The notes under the pieces were generated by a model that worked only from the letters and a program-made list of their open reading frames with translations, did no database searches and was not told the DNA's origin. From assembly GCA_031761405.1 (NCBI GenBank), contig JASEVX010000355.1:1-64000 (forward strand): a stretch of DNA of 64,000 nucleotides, in the 5' to 3' direction. The position numbers and the translations under genes are program-made. Of this stretch, positions 34,500 to 45,419 are shown piece by piece (the stretch's first letter is position 1; each line of letters begins with the position of its first letter). The DNA is from Serripes groenlandicus (Eukaryota > Mollusca > Bivalvia > Cardiida > Cardiidae).

Positions 34500-34572
34500 C
34501 AAACCCTATGTTGTGGGTACTCACAAGTCTCACTGAGACGATTCTTTTGAGTACCCACAACACAGGGTTTAA
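34500..34572. repeat. Inverted repeat with 23-bp arms
   Basis: Arms AAACCCTATGTTGTGGGTAC and GTACCCACAACACAGGGTTT differ at one position; the loop is ~27 bases. Confidence 0.9.
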
Positions 34573-34683
34573 GTGTAAATTTAAAAAAATGGGATGTGAA
34601 CTACGCACCGTAACTAGATCTCCGAATTATCTCAATCTCTCGAGGCATTGAGGCTTGAGATATATAACTACACTTGGAATTAA

Positions 34684-34888
34684 TTAACGCTTTCCCTCAT
34701 ACCACGAATCTGCAGCAGAAGACTTTGAAAACATAGTGACAAAAACCTGAAGAATCTCCATAACAGATAGCTTAATTGTTAAATAAGGTTGAAAACATCA
34801 TGAGCAATTTCACCTTTGGCCACAATGTTTTCATAAGTTGTCTGCTGCAGATGCGTCAAATTACGTCTATACAAGTTGGAAAGAATTA
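34684..34888. mobile_element. Family A element, diverged
   Basis: TTAACGCTTTCCCTCATACC start, gttggaaagaatta end. The left arm of the inner hairpin is deleted. Confidence 0.7.
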
Positions 34889-34949
34889 GTATGATATGCA
34901 CCAAGACATGAGCATGAATTTTGATTGAACTGTATAAGGCGATATATTC

Positions 34950-35120
34950 ACTCTTTCCCACATACAACAATTATGCAGCAGGTGACTTTGAAAAACATAT
35001 TGGCAACCACAGGGAAAATCTCTTTAACTCTTTATACTTTATAAAAAATGAGTTGAAAACATTGTGGAAAAACGAGAAATTGCAATTTCTCCTTTGGTCA
35101 CAATGCTTTCGAAGGGCGTA
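34950..35120. mobile_element. Family A element, truncated on the right
   Basis: ctctttcccacatacaacaa start and inner hairpin 'acgagaaattgcaatttctcc'; no right terminus. A gactgacggacagacggcgg tail at 35255-35290 is a separate pearl-like remnant. Confidence 0.6.
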
Positions 35121-35474
35121 AGCAAGTGTCTATTTAGGGTTACGTGTATCGTCGTGATAAGAAGCTTAAAGGCGGTGACATGCAACCGTTTCAACATGTC
35201 GTAACGGAGAGGGTTAAATAAAGGAAAACATGTGTCGCCTTGCAATAAGTCGCTAACTGAGAGCGTGACTGACGGACAGACGGCGGAGAAATGATATATG
35301 TTAATGTTACTGCTGGCACCACCAAAAACGGTATCAACTCATTCTTCGTCAAATGTTCGACATTCTTCGTCAAATGTTCGGCATTCTTCGGAAAAATTGC
35401 CGACAATGTGGTCGATTGTTATCACATGCCGCCGCCACACATGCCACGTGAGGCTTTGATGTGTGTTTCCTGAT

Positions 35475-35760
35475 TAATACATAAGATGTTCAGTTCCAGT
35501 GATAACAAGACGAATTTTGATGCAGAGCATCAAAGGACGCCGCGCATGATTTTGAAGCATGACTTAAAGGAAGCAGATGTAGTTCAGTACATTTAAATAA
35601 CGTGTGAAAACAGACAGGATGTAAATATTTCGAACAAGAAGGCCAAATGTCCCTTTATCATAACCAAAAAGGCCAAGATGTGCCTATATTGCTCACCTGG
35701 CTACCATAGCCTATAATAAAAGGTTACCATACAACATGAAGTTTCTTAATTTTTTACCAA
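35475..35760. other. No recognisable feature
   Basis: AT-rich, with no repeat, exon or structure that I can support. Confidence 0.4.
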
Positions 35761-35771
35761 TACACGGTTTA

Positions 35772-36365
35772 AAATCGATATCTCGAAATGTTCGAGAAAA
35801 AAAAAAAATAAAAAAAATCAAGATATATCGCAAATTTCTGAGATAACGAGAAAAAAAAAATATCAAAAAAAATAATCGAGAAATCGAAATGTTCGAACAT
35901 ATTGATATCTTTTTTTTTTTTTTTTTCGATATCTCGAACTTTTCGAAAAAGAAAATTATATTTTTTTTCGATATCTCGAACTTTCCGATATCTCGAACTT
36001 ACCAAATTTTTTTTTTTCATATTTTTTTCGATATCGCGAACTTTCCGATATCTCGAAATTTTCGGTATCTCGAACTTGTCGATATCTCGTACTTGTCGAT
36101 ATCTCGAACTTTCCGATAAAATTCGAGATATCGAGATTTTTTTTTTTAAAGATATCGAAAAATTATTGGAAAGTTCGAGATATCGAAAGTTCGAGATATT
36201 GGAAAGTTCGAGATATCGAAAGTTTCGAGATATCGATATGTTCGATTTGTCAATAAATGTTCAAGTTAAAAACATTCGTTTTATCAGTGTATTCGAGATA
36301 TCGATGTGTTCGAGTCATCGGTATGTTCAAGATATCGATATGTTCGAGTTATCAATATGTTCAAG
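35772..36365. repeat. AT-rich palindromic simple-repeat block
   Basis: Many copies of CGATATCTCGAAC or its inverse GTTCGAGATATCG are separated by A-runs on the left half and T-runs in the middle. Motif orientation flips across the block, so either strand can fold back. Overlapping frames are rich in F/K/I and are not genes. Confidence 0.9.
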
Positions 36366-36380
36366 TTATTTGACCAATAA

Positions 36381-39300
36381 GACATTCGTTTTTTGCGTGT
36401 ACAATGACCTCAGACAAATTTCGTACCTAAACCTCTTAATTTGCGAATGTCTAATCGAATGTCTAATGTCTAACTGATCAATTAGACATTCGTTTGTTTA
36501 ATGTACATTGATCTCTGATGAATTTGGTACATAAATCTCTTAATTTGCGAATGTCTAATCGAATGTCTAATGTCTAATTGACCAATTAGACATTCGTTTT
36601 TTTAATGTACATTGATCTCTGATTAATTTGGTACCTAAATCTCTTAATTTACGAATGTCTAATCGAATGTCTAATGTCTAACTGATCAATTAGACATTCG
36701 TTTTTTGCATGTATAATGACCTCCGACGAATTTGGTACCTAAATCCCTTAATTTGCGAATGTCTAATCGAATGTCTAATATCTAACTGACCAATTAGACA
36801 TTCGTTTTTTTAATGTGCAATGACTTCCGACGAATTTGGGTTATAGATCTTGCAATTTGCGAATGTCTAATCGAATGTCTAATGTCTAACTGACCACTTA
36901 GACATTCGTTTTTTTAATGTACATTGATCTCTGACGAATTTGGTACCTAAATCTCTTAATTTGCGAATGTCTAATCGAATGTCTAATGTCTAACTGACCA
37001 ATTAGACATTCGTTTTTTGCATGTATAATGACCTCCGACGAATTTGGTACCTAAATCCCTTACTTTGCGAATGTCTAATCGAATGTCTAATGTCTAACTG
37101 ACCAATTAGACATTCGTTTTTTTAATGTGCAATGACCTCCGACGAATTTGGGTTATATATCTTGTAATTTGCGAATGTCTAATCGAATGTCTAATGTCTA
37201 ATTGACCAATTAGACATTCGTTTTTTTAATGTACATTGATCTCTGGCGAATTTGGTACCTAAATCTCTTAATTTGCGAATGTCTAATCGAATGTCATGTC
37301 TAATGTCTAACTGACCAATTAGACATTCGTTTTTTGCATGTATAATGACCTCCGACGAATTTGGTACCTAAATCCCTTAATTTGCGAATGTCTAATCGAA
37401 TGTCTAATGTCTAACTGACCAATTAGACATTCGTTTTTTTAATGTCCAATGACCTCCGACGAATTTGGGTTATATATCTTGTAATTTGCGAATGTCTAAT
37501 CGAATGTCTAATGTCTAATTGACCAATTAGACATTCGTTTTTTTTAATGTACATTGATCTCTGACGAATTTGGTACCTAAATCTCTTAATTTGCGAATGT
37601 CTAATCGAATGTCTAATGTCTAACTGACCAATTAGACATTCGTTTTTTGGATGTACAATGACCTCCGACGAATTTCGTACTTAAATCTCGTAATTTGCGA
37701 ATGTCTAATGTCTAATTGACCAATTAGACATTCGTTTTTTTAATGTACAATGACCTCCGACGAATTTGGGTTATAGATCTTGTAATTTGCGAATGTCTAA
37801 TCGAATGTCTAATGTCTAACTGACCAATTAGACATTCGTTTTTTGAATGTACAATGATCTCTGAGGAATTTGGAACCTAAGTATAGTAATTTGCGAATGT
37901 CTAATCGAATGTCTAATGTCTAACTGACCAATTAGACATTCGTTTTTTTAATGTACAATGACCTCCGACGAATTTGGGTTATAGATCTTGTAATTTGCGA
38001 ATGTCTAATCGAATGTCTAATGTCTAACTGACCAATTAGACATTCGTTTTTTGAATGTACAATGATCTCTGACGAATTTCGAACCTAAGTATAGTAATTT
38101 GCGAATGTCTAATCGAATGTCTAATGTCTAACTGACCAATTAGACATTCGTTTTTTGCACGTACAATGACCTCCGACGAATTTGGTACCTAAATCTCTTA
38201 ATTTGCGAATGTCTAATCGAATGTCTAATGTCTAACTGACCAATTAGACATTCGTTTTTTGAATGTAGAATGACCTCCGAGGAATTTGGTACCTAAATCT
38301 CTTAATTTTCGAATGTCTAATCGAATGTCTAATGTCTAACTGACCAATTAGACATTCGTTTTTTGAATGTAGAATGACCTTCGAGGAATTTGGTACCTAA
38401 ATCTCTTAATTTGCGAATGTCTAATCGAATGTCTAATGTCTAACTGACCAATTAGACATTCGTTTTTTTAATGTACAATGACCTCCGACGAATTTGGGTT
38501 ATATATCTTGTAATTTGCGAATGTCTTATCGAATGTCTAATGTCTAACTGACCAATTAGACATTCGTTTTTTGAATGTACAATGATCTCTGACGAATTTG
38601 GAACCTAAGTATAGTAATTTGCGAATGTCTAATCGAATGTCTAATGTCTAACTGACCAATTAGACATTCGTTTGTTGCACGTACAATGACCTCCGACGAA
38701 TTTGGTACCTAAATCTCTTAATTTGCGAATGTCTAATCGAATGTCTAATGTCTAACTAACCAGTTAGACATTCGTTTTTTGATTGTACGTTGACCTACGA
38801 CGAATTTGGAACCTAAATATCGTAATTCGTGAATGTCTAATCGAATGTCTAATGTCTAACTGACCAATTAGACATTCGTTTTTTGCATGTACAATGACCT
38901 CCGACGAATTTGGTACCTAAATCCCTTAATTTGCGAATGTCTAATCGAATGTCTAATGTCTAACTGACCAATAAGACATTCGTTTTTTGAATGTACAATG
39001 ACCTCCGACGAATTTGGGTTATAGATCTTGTAATTTGCGAATGTCTAATCGAATGTCTAATGTCTAACTGACCAATTAGACATTCGTTTTTTGAATGTAC
39101 AATGATCTCTGACGAATTTGGAACCTAAGTATAGTAATTTGCGAATGTCTAATCGAATGTCTAATGTCTAACTGACCAATTAGACATTCGTTTGTTGCAC
39201 GTACAATGACCTCCGACGAATTTGGTACCTAAATCTCTTAATTTGCGAATGTCTAATCGAATGTCTAATGTATAACTAACCAGTTAGACATTCGTTTTTT

Positions 39301-39752
39301 GATTGTACGTTGACCTACGACGAATTTGGAACCTAAATATCGTAATTCGCGAATGTCTAATCGAATGTCTAATGTCTAACTGACCAATTAGACATTCGTT
39401 TTTTGCATGTACAATGACCTCCGACGAATTTGGTACCTAAATCCCTTAATTTGCGAATGTCTAATCGAATGTCTAATGTCTAACTGACCAATAAGACATT
39501 CGTTTTTTGAATGTACAATGACCTCCGACGAATTTGGGTTATAGATCTTGTAATTTGCGAATGTCTAATTGAATGTCTAATGTCGAATTAGACATTCGAT
39601 ATTTAACATTTGCGATTTTTCTGAATGTCTAATTGAATGTCTAATGTCTAATTAGACATTCGATAATCAAAATTAACGAATGTCTAATCGAATGTCTAAC
39701 GTCTAATTAGACATTCGAATATTTTGTTTGAATGTCTAATGTCTAACGTCTA
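36381..39752. repeat. 104-bp satellite, about 32 copies, hairpin plus T6 in each unit
   Basis: Each unit contains GCGAATGTCTAAT, a second GAATGTCTAAT, then ATTAGACATTCG directly followed by TTTTTT. The rest is a variable ~50-bp stretch of three main kinds (gtacctaaatctctt, gggttatagatcttg, gaacctaagtatagt). Near-identical stretches 520 bp apart (38671/39191 and 38781/39301) show a five-unit higher-order repeat at the right end. The edges at 39590-39752 are shorter and decayed. Confidence 0.95.
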
Positions 39753-39779
39753 ATGCTCTGCCAACTTCACACACTTTTA

Positions 39780-39950
39780 TAAATAGGCAAAAACATCCGG
39801 CGAATTTTGGGCCCGTAAACTAAACAATTAAAAACGCGTAGCCTAGAAAGTTTGGGAAAAGTGAACTTTTTCTCTGAGCTTTGATGAATTGGGTCAGGGC
39901 CGTAAACCAAACAATCAAAAACAGCGTAGCCTAGACAGTTGGGGAAAAGT
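39780..39950. repeat. Two ~100-bp direct repeats
   Basis: 'ccgtaaac.aaacaat.aaaaac.gcgtagcctaga.agtt.ggg.aaaagt' occurs twice. Confidence 0.7.
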
Positions 39951-40230
39951 TATTAAATACAAATTAAATGTGTATAAAGTTTTGTAATAACGGTAGAAGA
40001 CAAACGTATTTTGTATCTTGTTGTTTCTTAAATCAGTTAATACAATTTATTGATTCATAAAGGTTGTTTTTTTCAATCAAACAACAGAGGTTTTTTTAAC
40101 AATAATAACATTGGTTTCTCCCTTTTCGATTACGTCACCCCATGGTACAAAATTAAAACATATCCCATACTGACGCCGCGCTCCCACGCGGCGTCAACAA
40201 GGGAGATTAAATCGATCTAGTCTGATCCGT
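39951..40230. other. No recognisable feature
   Basis: AT-rich filler between a satellite edge and a family A element. Confidence 0.4.
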
Positions 40231-40460
40231 TTAACCCTTTCCCTCATATAGACGCTTTCTGGCGCCTCTGCAGCAGACGGCTTTTTCAAAACATAGTGAC
40301 AAAAGAAGAAATTGCTCAAAACGAGCAATTTCTCCTTTTGCCACAATGTTTTCCATTTTTAGTCATAGGTTATCTATTCAATTATAGAGAATTTCTATTT
40401 TTTGACAAAATATGTTCAAAGTCGTCTGCTGCAGAATTGTCGTATGAGGGAAAGGATTAA
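40231..40460. mobile_element. Family A element, young-looking copy
   Basis: TTAACCCTTTCCCTCATATAG start, gagggaaaggattaa end, hairpin gaagaaattgctc/aaaac/gagcaatttctcc. Confidence 0.92.
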
Positions 40461-40847
40461 ATAGGCAGCAGACGACTTAACTCTCTCACGCCAAAGGCAA
40501 TATTGAGGTCTTTGCAAACAATACATATTCAGGTGAGTCAGCTCGTAACGAGCTGTCTCACCTGAAATCAGCATTGTTTGCCCTTTATTCACCAAACTAG
40601 TCCAAAACTTATATTACATGAGAAATGGAGAAGCCCGAACATGGAAGAGTCTACTTTAAATAATTCGGCGCTGAAAGAGTTCAGACAATATGGAAACTCT
40701 CTACAATTGAAAAGTGTAGTAATTGAACAGAGATGAATACATGGTGGCAAAATAATAAATTGCTCATTATGTGCAATGAATCATTTTGTCACAATGTTTG
40801 TAACAGTCGTATGCAGCAGAAGCGTGTGATTGTTGGAAAGGGTTTTA
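40461..40847. mobile_element. Old family A element interrupted by family B
   Basis: 'ggcagcagacgac' at 40464-40476 and the stretch from 'cagacaatatggaaactctc' to 'gttggaaagggtttt' are the two parts of one family A copy. Family B sits between them. Confidence 0.6.
40477..40683. mobile_element. Family B element
   Basis: TTAACTCTCTCACGCC start, 'ggcgctgaaagagttca' end (TTAA mutated to TTCA). The inner hairpin caggtgagtcagctcg/taa/cgagctgtctcacctg is intact. It shows the unoccupied TTAA that is disrupted in the copy at 9372. Confidence 0.85.
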
Positions 40848-41118
40848 AAATATCGCTCACAATTCTAAGTCGAACGCACTTCTCAACCATTTTCCCGAAA
40901 CAGATGACAATTGACACAGTTAAAGCAGACTACATATGAACAAAAATAATCGGGAATAAAAACCCAGAAAGTGCCTATGACGCTTTCTTTCATCTGTCTG
41001 TTTTTTTAAAACACCGTTTTTAAGAAGACGTCTGCATCAAAGGCGTCTAATATTCGTCTGTATTAAAGTTGGTGGTAATATTTCAACTCCATCGATACAT
41101 TTTACGTTGCAAACATAT

Positions 41119-41334
41119 GAGCCGTTCCACGAGAAAACCAACATTATGGACTCCTCCTAAATGCATCGATCCAGATCAGACTGCGCAGTCCGAGCAGGAT
41201 TTTCCGTGCGGACACATTCCGTCTCAGTGGGATAGTGATAAAGATTAATGATTCCTGAAACAGAAACAGAAAATCCACAGGAGGCGAAAAGTGTCGTCTG
41301 GGTCCACAATGTTGGTTTTCTCGTGGGACGGCTC
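41119..41334. mobile_element. Family C element, internally shortened
   Basis: GAGCCGTTCCACGAG start and CTCGTGGGACGGCTC end. The middle lacks ~50 bp after 'gcgaaaagtgtcgtctgg'. Confidence 0.85.
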
Positions 41335-41460
41335 AAAATAACGCCTGGTAGAATATTTTGTCAGTATTTTACGATCCTTTCAACAGCATTTGTGCGGCGC
41401 TCTGCCAAAAACAAACGTGCACTACCGGCAACCCTGTGCACAGAGGAAGGAAGGCTGCCT

Positions 41461-41545
41461 CGGTGGTGTAGTGGTAGAGCGTCCGCCTCGGTGTGGGAGG
41501 TCGTGGATTCGATCGCCAATCGGGTCATACTTTTATAACTAATAG
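41461..41545 (+). mobile_element. SINE S2 tRNA-like head
   Basis: 'ggtggtgtagtggtagagcgtccgcctcgg' and 'gtggattcgatcgcc' then 'gggtcatact', the S2 head-body joint; the body is truncated. Confidence 0.65.
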
Positions 41546-42050
41546 CAATGGCAAGTACTGGACCGAGGATAAAACCCTGGTTTCTCACTATCCAGGCTGA
41601 CGATGTACCTTCTACACACGGACGAGGATTTTAGTTCTGAATAATTTCTTTTTTTCAACGATGTTATAAAAGGTCGGGGAAATGGTAAAGACCCGTTTAC
41701 CTGACAAGTAATCTTAAAAGTTGTCTGTTTTACCGAAGGAAAAATGTCATAGTTGTATCAGTACAGAAATATGATCCTAGTACATACTTAAAATATTGTG
41801 GGAAAATAATAAATTTCCCAATTCGAACAATTTCTATCATTGCGACAATGTTTTCAACATTCGACCGCTGATCAGGTACATGTATCAAATTATGCTTGTA
41901 TCAGGTTTACACGAGTCATCATCATCGGCTCCGTGCTAAACTTGTATAGCTACACATTGTAACAATACAGAGTTACAACAGGTTTGCATTTGCATGATGC
42001 CAACGCTACATATGTAATATAATCTGTCGAATGCACTCCCTATATATAGG
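41546..42050. other. No supported feature
   Basis: Contains a possible decayed family A half around 41790-41870 ('aatatgtgggaaaataataaatttccc ... gcgacaatgttttcaaca') and otherwise nothing. Confidence 0.4.
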
Positions 42051-42105
42051 AGCCGTCCCGCGAGAAAACCAACAGTGTGGACTCTGCGTAAAGTATTGAC
42101 CCGAA
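42051..42105. mobile_element. Solo left end of family C
   Basis: GAGCCGTCCCGCGAGAAAAC followed by 'agtgtggactctgcgtaaagtattgaccc', then unrelated sequence. Confidence 0.75.
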
Positions 42106-42204
42106 TTATATTAATAACACCAATGTGTCTTTGGGAGTGAGTGCGTGGGGAAAATAAAGAGGATTGTCGTAATGATTATATAATAGGCTTATGATACTAA
42201 TTAC

Positions 42205-42642
42205 CAGGGGCGTAGCTCCCTTTAGGCACTGTAGGCACGTGTCTACACATTTTTTCTAAAAATGCCCCAAAATGCGGCTGCGGCGATACACATCTGCGTA
42301 ATGTATCGACCAGATCAGCCTGCGCTGTCCGCGCAGACTCAATCTCATTAAAACCAGATATTTTAAACTCGCACACTCGTATATATACGTACATAGAAGT
42401 TTTTTGGTCTGATTTTAATGAGATTTGCGCAGACTGATCCGGCCGACACATTCCGTCTAAGGGGGGATAGATAGAGTAGTGATTCCTGAAACAGAAAATC
42501 CACAGGAGGCGAAAAGTGTTTATCCGGGTAGGCCTGTGTGGCATGCTTAGGCTGATCCGGGTCGATACTTTACGCAGAGTCCACAATGTTTATTTTCTCA
42601 CGAGACGGCTTACACATTGATTATTGCAAAGCTACGCCCCTG
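42205..42642. mobile_element. Composite hAT-like MITE with family C core
   Basis: CAGGGGCGTAGCT and AGCTACGCCCCTG inverted ends (13 bp, one mismatch on the right: AGC preceded by A) bound 438 bp. The inner part is a family C-like body from 'ggctgcggcgatacacatctg' to 'ttttctcacgagacggc'. It is interrupted by an 87-bp foldback at 42340-42426. No convincing 8-bp target duplication at the outer ends. Confidence 0.8.
42340..42426. mobile_element. 87-bp foldback MITE with 9-bp target duplication
   Basis: GCGCAGACT is duplicated at 42331-42339 and 42427-42435. The insert has 18-bp inverted ends AATCTCATTAAAAYCAGA with one mismatch. A similar end, 'ttttggtctgattttaatga', occurs alone near 26323. Confidence 0.92.
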
Positions 42643-42652
42643 TTTACTAGAG

Positions 42653-42880
42653 TTCAACCCTTTCCGAAATACAGACGTTTTTGACGCCTCTGCTGCAGGC
42701 TAATTATGAAAAAAACATTATAATGATAGAAGAAACTTTTCGGAAAGAGCAATTTCTCATTATGATAAAAAAAAAAAAACTTTATAGACTACTTACATTT
42801 TTTGAGATTTGTAATAATGTTTACGACTTGTTTTCAGAGTCGTTTGCTGCAGATTTGTTGCTTGTGGGAAATGCGGTTAA
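42653..42880. mobile_element. Family A element
   Basis: ttcaaccctttccgaaatac start and gtgggaaatgcggttaa end. It lies 10 bp beyond the composite element. Confidence 0.75.
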
Positions 42881-43300
42881 AACTTAATTATCCCATAAAG
42901 CCCTCTCTGGGAGTGGCAAAATCCCATTACATAAATATCATATGACACTACTAGTTTGGTTTCCAGTCTGTGTTACAACGCGGAAACCAAACTATGAAAT
43001 GACGTCGCTTCAGCGGCTTGACGTCATAACGTTAGTCACTTTAGCGCCAAATACTGACAAATTTCATGTAGAATATTGTAAACGTTAAGTACATGTTTTC
43101 GAAAAACGCATCAAAAATCACTTTTTGTGCCAAGGCTCGAGGCATATCATCTTAGTAAACTCGTTTAATGAAAATGATAATAAATAAACACTCATGAAAT
43201 ATTAGCGTTTTATTCCGCAATGATTGAGAAGCAAGTGAGCACACAGTAGTCGGGACCATTTCTTTCAAACCTACATGTCAACCAGGTCTGTAAGTACATA
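42881..43300. other. No recognisable feature
   Basis: Contains a small inverted pair, 'agtttggtttcc...ggaaaccaaact' at 42953-42990. No frame or repeat of note. Confidence 0.4.
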
Positions 43301-43495
43301 AACCCTTTCGCACATGCTAACACCTTTCACAAATCTGCACCAGATGCAATTTGAAGACATTGCGGCAAAAAAAGAAATTGTTCAAAATGAACTTTTACTG
43401 TATTGTTTTCTACTTTATTCAATATGTATACGTTCATTTATAGATATTTTCCAGGCTTTGTCCAGATATTTCTAATCCGTCTTCAGCGTATAAGA
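43301..43495. mobile_element. Decayed family A element
   Basis: 'taaaccctttcgcacatgc' start, 'aaatctgcaccagatg', 'aaaaaagaaattgttc'. The right end is eroded. Confidence 0.55.
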
Positions 43496-43784
43496 TAACC
43501 CTTTCACGCTTGCAGACGACACTTAAAAATCTATAATTAGATCTCTCTCTAAACCCTATATCCAATATATTTATTTAGATTCTACGTTTAGTTTACGACA
43601 AGATCGACCCTTAACCTCTAAGCCAACATCTCTCATGAAGGGGTACTATAAGTAGCCAGCTTCCTTAATAAAATAGTTATATTGTCTAGACATGGGCAGT
43701 AACTCTTAACAGCATCATCTTTGCAAGCTAAGAGTGATTCGTCCATGACATTCCAATAACTACTCTTTGCCTTGTGACTTTAAT

Positions 43785-43996
43785 TTAATCCTTTAAAACC
43801 TATAGACACATTTTGACGCATCTGCAGCAGATGACTTTTTAAAACATCGTGACAAAAGGAGAAATTGCTCAAAACGAGCAATTTCTCCTTTTGCCACAAT
43901 GTTTTCCTACCTTTTAAAACAATTATAGAGATTTTCCATATTTTTACATTTTCAAAGTCGTCTGCTGCAGATTTGGTATATGTAGGAAAGGGATAA
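43785..43996. mobile_element. Family A element with 30-nt hairpin arms
   Basis: ttaatcctttaaaacc start, gtaggaaagggataa end. The inner hairpin arms 43841-43870 and 43876-43905 pair at 28 of 30 positions around a 5-base loop. Confidence 0.85.
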
Positions 43997-44790
43997 TTAA
44001 TTCCGCTGTGCTACCTTGTGGTTCACCTCTCATTGCGGAAACGTTTCTTGACCATTGGAATGATTGGTAAAAAAAAAGTCATCCGGACCTATAAGAACCC
44101 AGTTCAGAAGACCCTATCTGGTCTGCATAAACGGTATCAGGAAGTTATGGCCCCACTGCATTTATGGCCCATATTTGCCTATTTTCCCATATCAACAACC
44201 TTGTGACCACTCTACACTGAACATCTTTCGACCGATCTTAACCAAACTTGGTATACAGTTAGTATATATGGCAAGGTATAGAAGCCTGAATTGAATGTAT
44301 TAATTGTAATCTTATAAAAGTGCAATTTCATATAATACACTATCTAATCAAAGTTTATAGACAGTCACCTGTTAGGTGTTAATACCACCTCCAGGGTATT
44401 ATAATTACCACTATATATTTCATATATGGGCCATATCTTCCAAATATGGGCCATAAATGTTTGGGCCATAACTTCCAGAAACCTGCATAATTTCTTGTTT
44501 GCATAGCATCGTGACCCCACACAAATGGGACAAGTAAAATCTCCAGAAAGCGATGATATTGAGTGTGATTAATATAAGCTGAAATCTAATTTTGCAATCA
44601 ATGTTTGAATTATTGTGACCCCTCTTTTTGGAGAACAGAAAAAAATAATCTTTACAAAGATCAAGATTTGGTTAAATTTATGCAAATGATAATAATATTC
44701 ATCTTTACAAAGGTCAAGATCAGGTGATGGTTATCATGTTGATTGTTTGTATTGTGTTTTACTCCGCTTTTAAAAAAAATTCAATTATAT
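43997..44790. repeat. Core-repeat-like segments of a decayed pearl-type element
   Basis: 'ttatggccccactgcatttatggccc', 'ttcgaccgatcttaaccaaacttggtatacag' and several 'gggccata' phrases resemble the core of pearl-like elements in this window. No ends or microsatellite are seen. Confidence 0.35.
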
Positions 44791-45245
44791 CATGGAATTT
44801 CCTGGGTAGTTTACCAATATTACTGGTCAATGAAAAATTAATAAATTTGAACTAAACTGACACCAGGGAGTTAGTCGTAATGCTTACTCTACAACCCTGA
44901 ACGCCGTGTGGGAAACGCCATTGCTACCACTTGATAAGTCTTTCCCTCATACGACAATTCTGCAGCAGACGACTTTGAACATATTTTGTCAAGTAATGGA
45001 AAATCTCTATAATTGAATGGATAACCTATGACTAAAAGTGGAAAACATTGTGACATAAGGAGAAATTGCACGTTTTGTGCAATTTCTTCTTTTGTTACTA
45101 TGTTTTCAAAACGACGTCTGCAGCAGAGGCGTCAGAAAGCGTCTGTATGAGGGGAAGGGTTAAGTCTATGGTATGACCTGACCGGGGATTGAACCAGAAA
45201 TCTCCTGCATGCTCTACCACTTCATCACTGAGGTGGTTAATAAAG
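44791..45245 (-). mobile_element. SINE S2 split by a family A insertion
   Basis: The S2 tail/body lies at about 44795-44930 and its tRNA-like head (minus strand: 'gtggtagagcatgcagg', 'tggttcaatccccggtc') at 45165-45245. A complete family A copy sits between them. Confidence 0.65.
44933..45163. mobile_element. Family A element inside a SINE
   Basis: gataagtctttccctcatac start (TTAA eroded), gaggggaagggttaa end, hairpin gagaaattgcacgttttgtgcaatttct. Confidence 0.88.
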
Positions 45246-45419
45246 TTGTACTTAACATGTTAAAGTAAAGGCCAGGGACGTAGATACGCTTCCTGTTAAG
45301 GCTAATGAACACTTTTGATTATTTGTTTTAGTTTGTTTATTTGTAAAATGTCATATTAAAAACGTAAAAAAACATTTAAGTGACAGTGAAAGTGCAATAA
45401 CTCAAGCATGTATTTTATA

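Noticed and set aside
35902..36477. 191-codon plus-strand frame rich in Phe, Ser and Arg
   Set aside because: Simple-repeat translation of T-runs and CGATATCTCGAAC motifs.
36430..36490. Rho-independent terminators (hairpin followed by T6)
   Set aside because: The structure recurs in every 104-bp satellite unit of an animal genome with no bacterial genes nearby.
42197..42650. 8-bp target duplication around the composite hAT-like element
   Set aside because: ctaattac and tttactag share only 4 of 8 positions.
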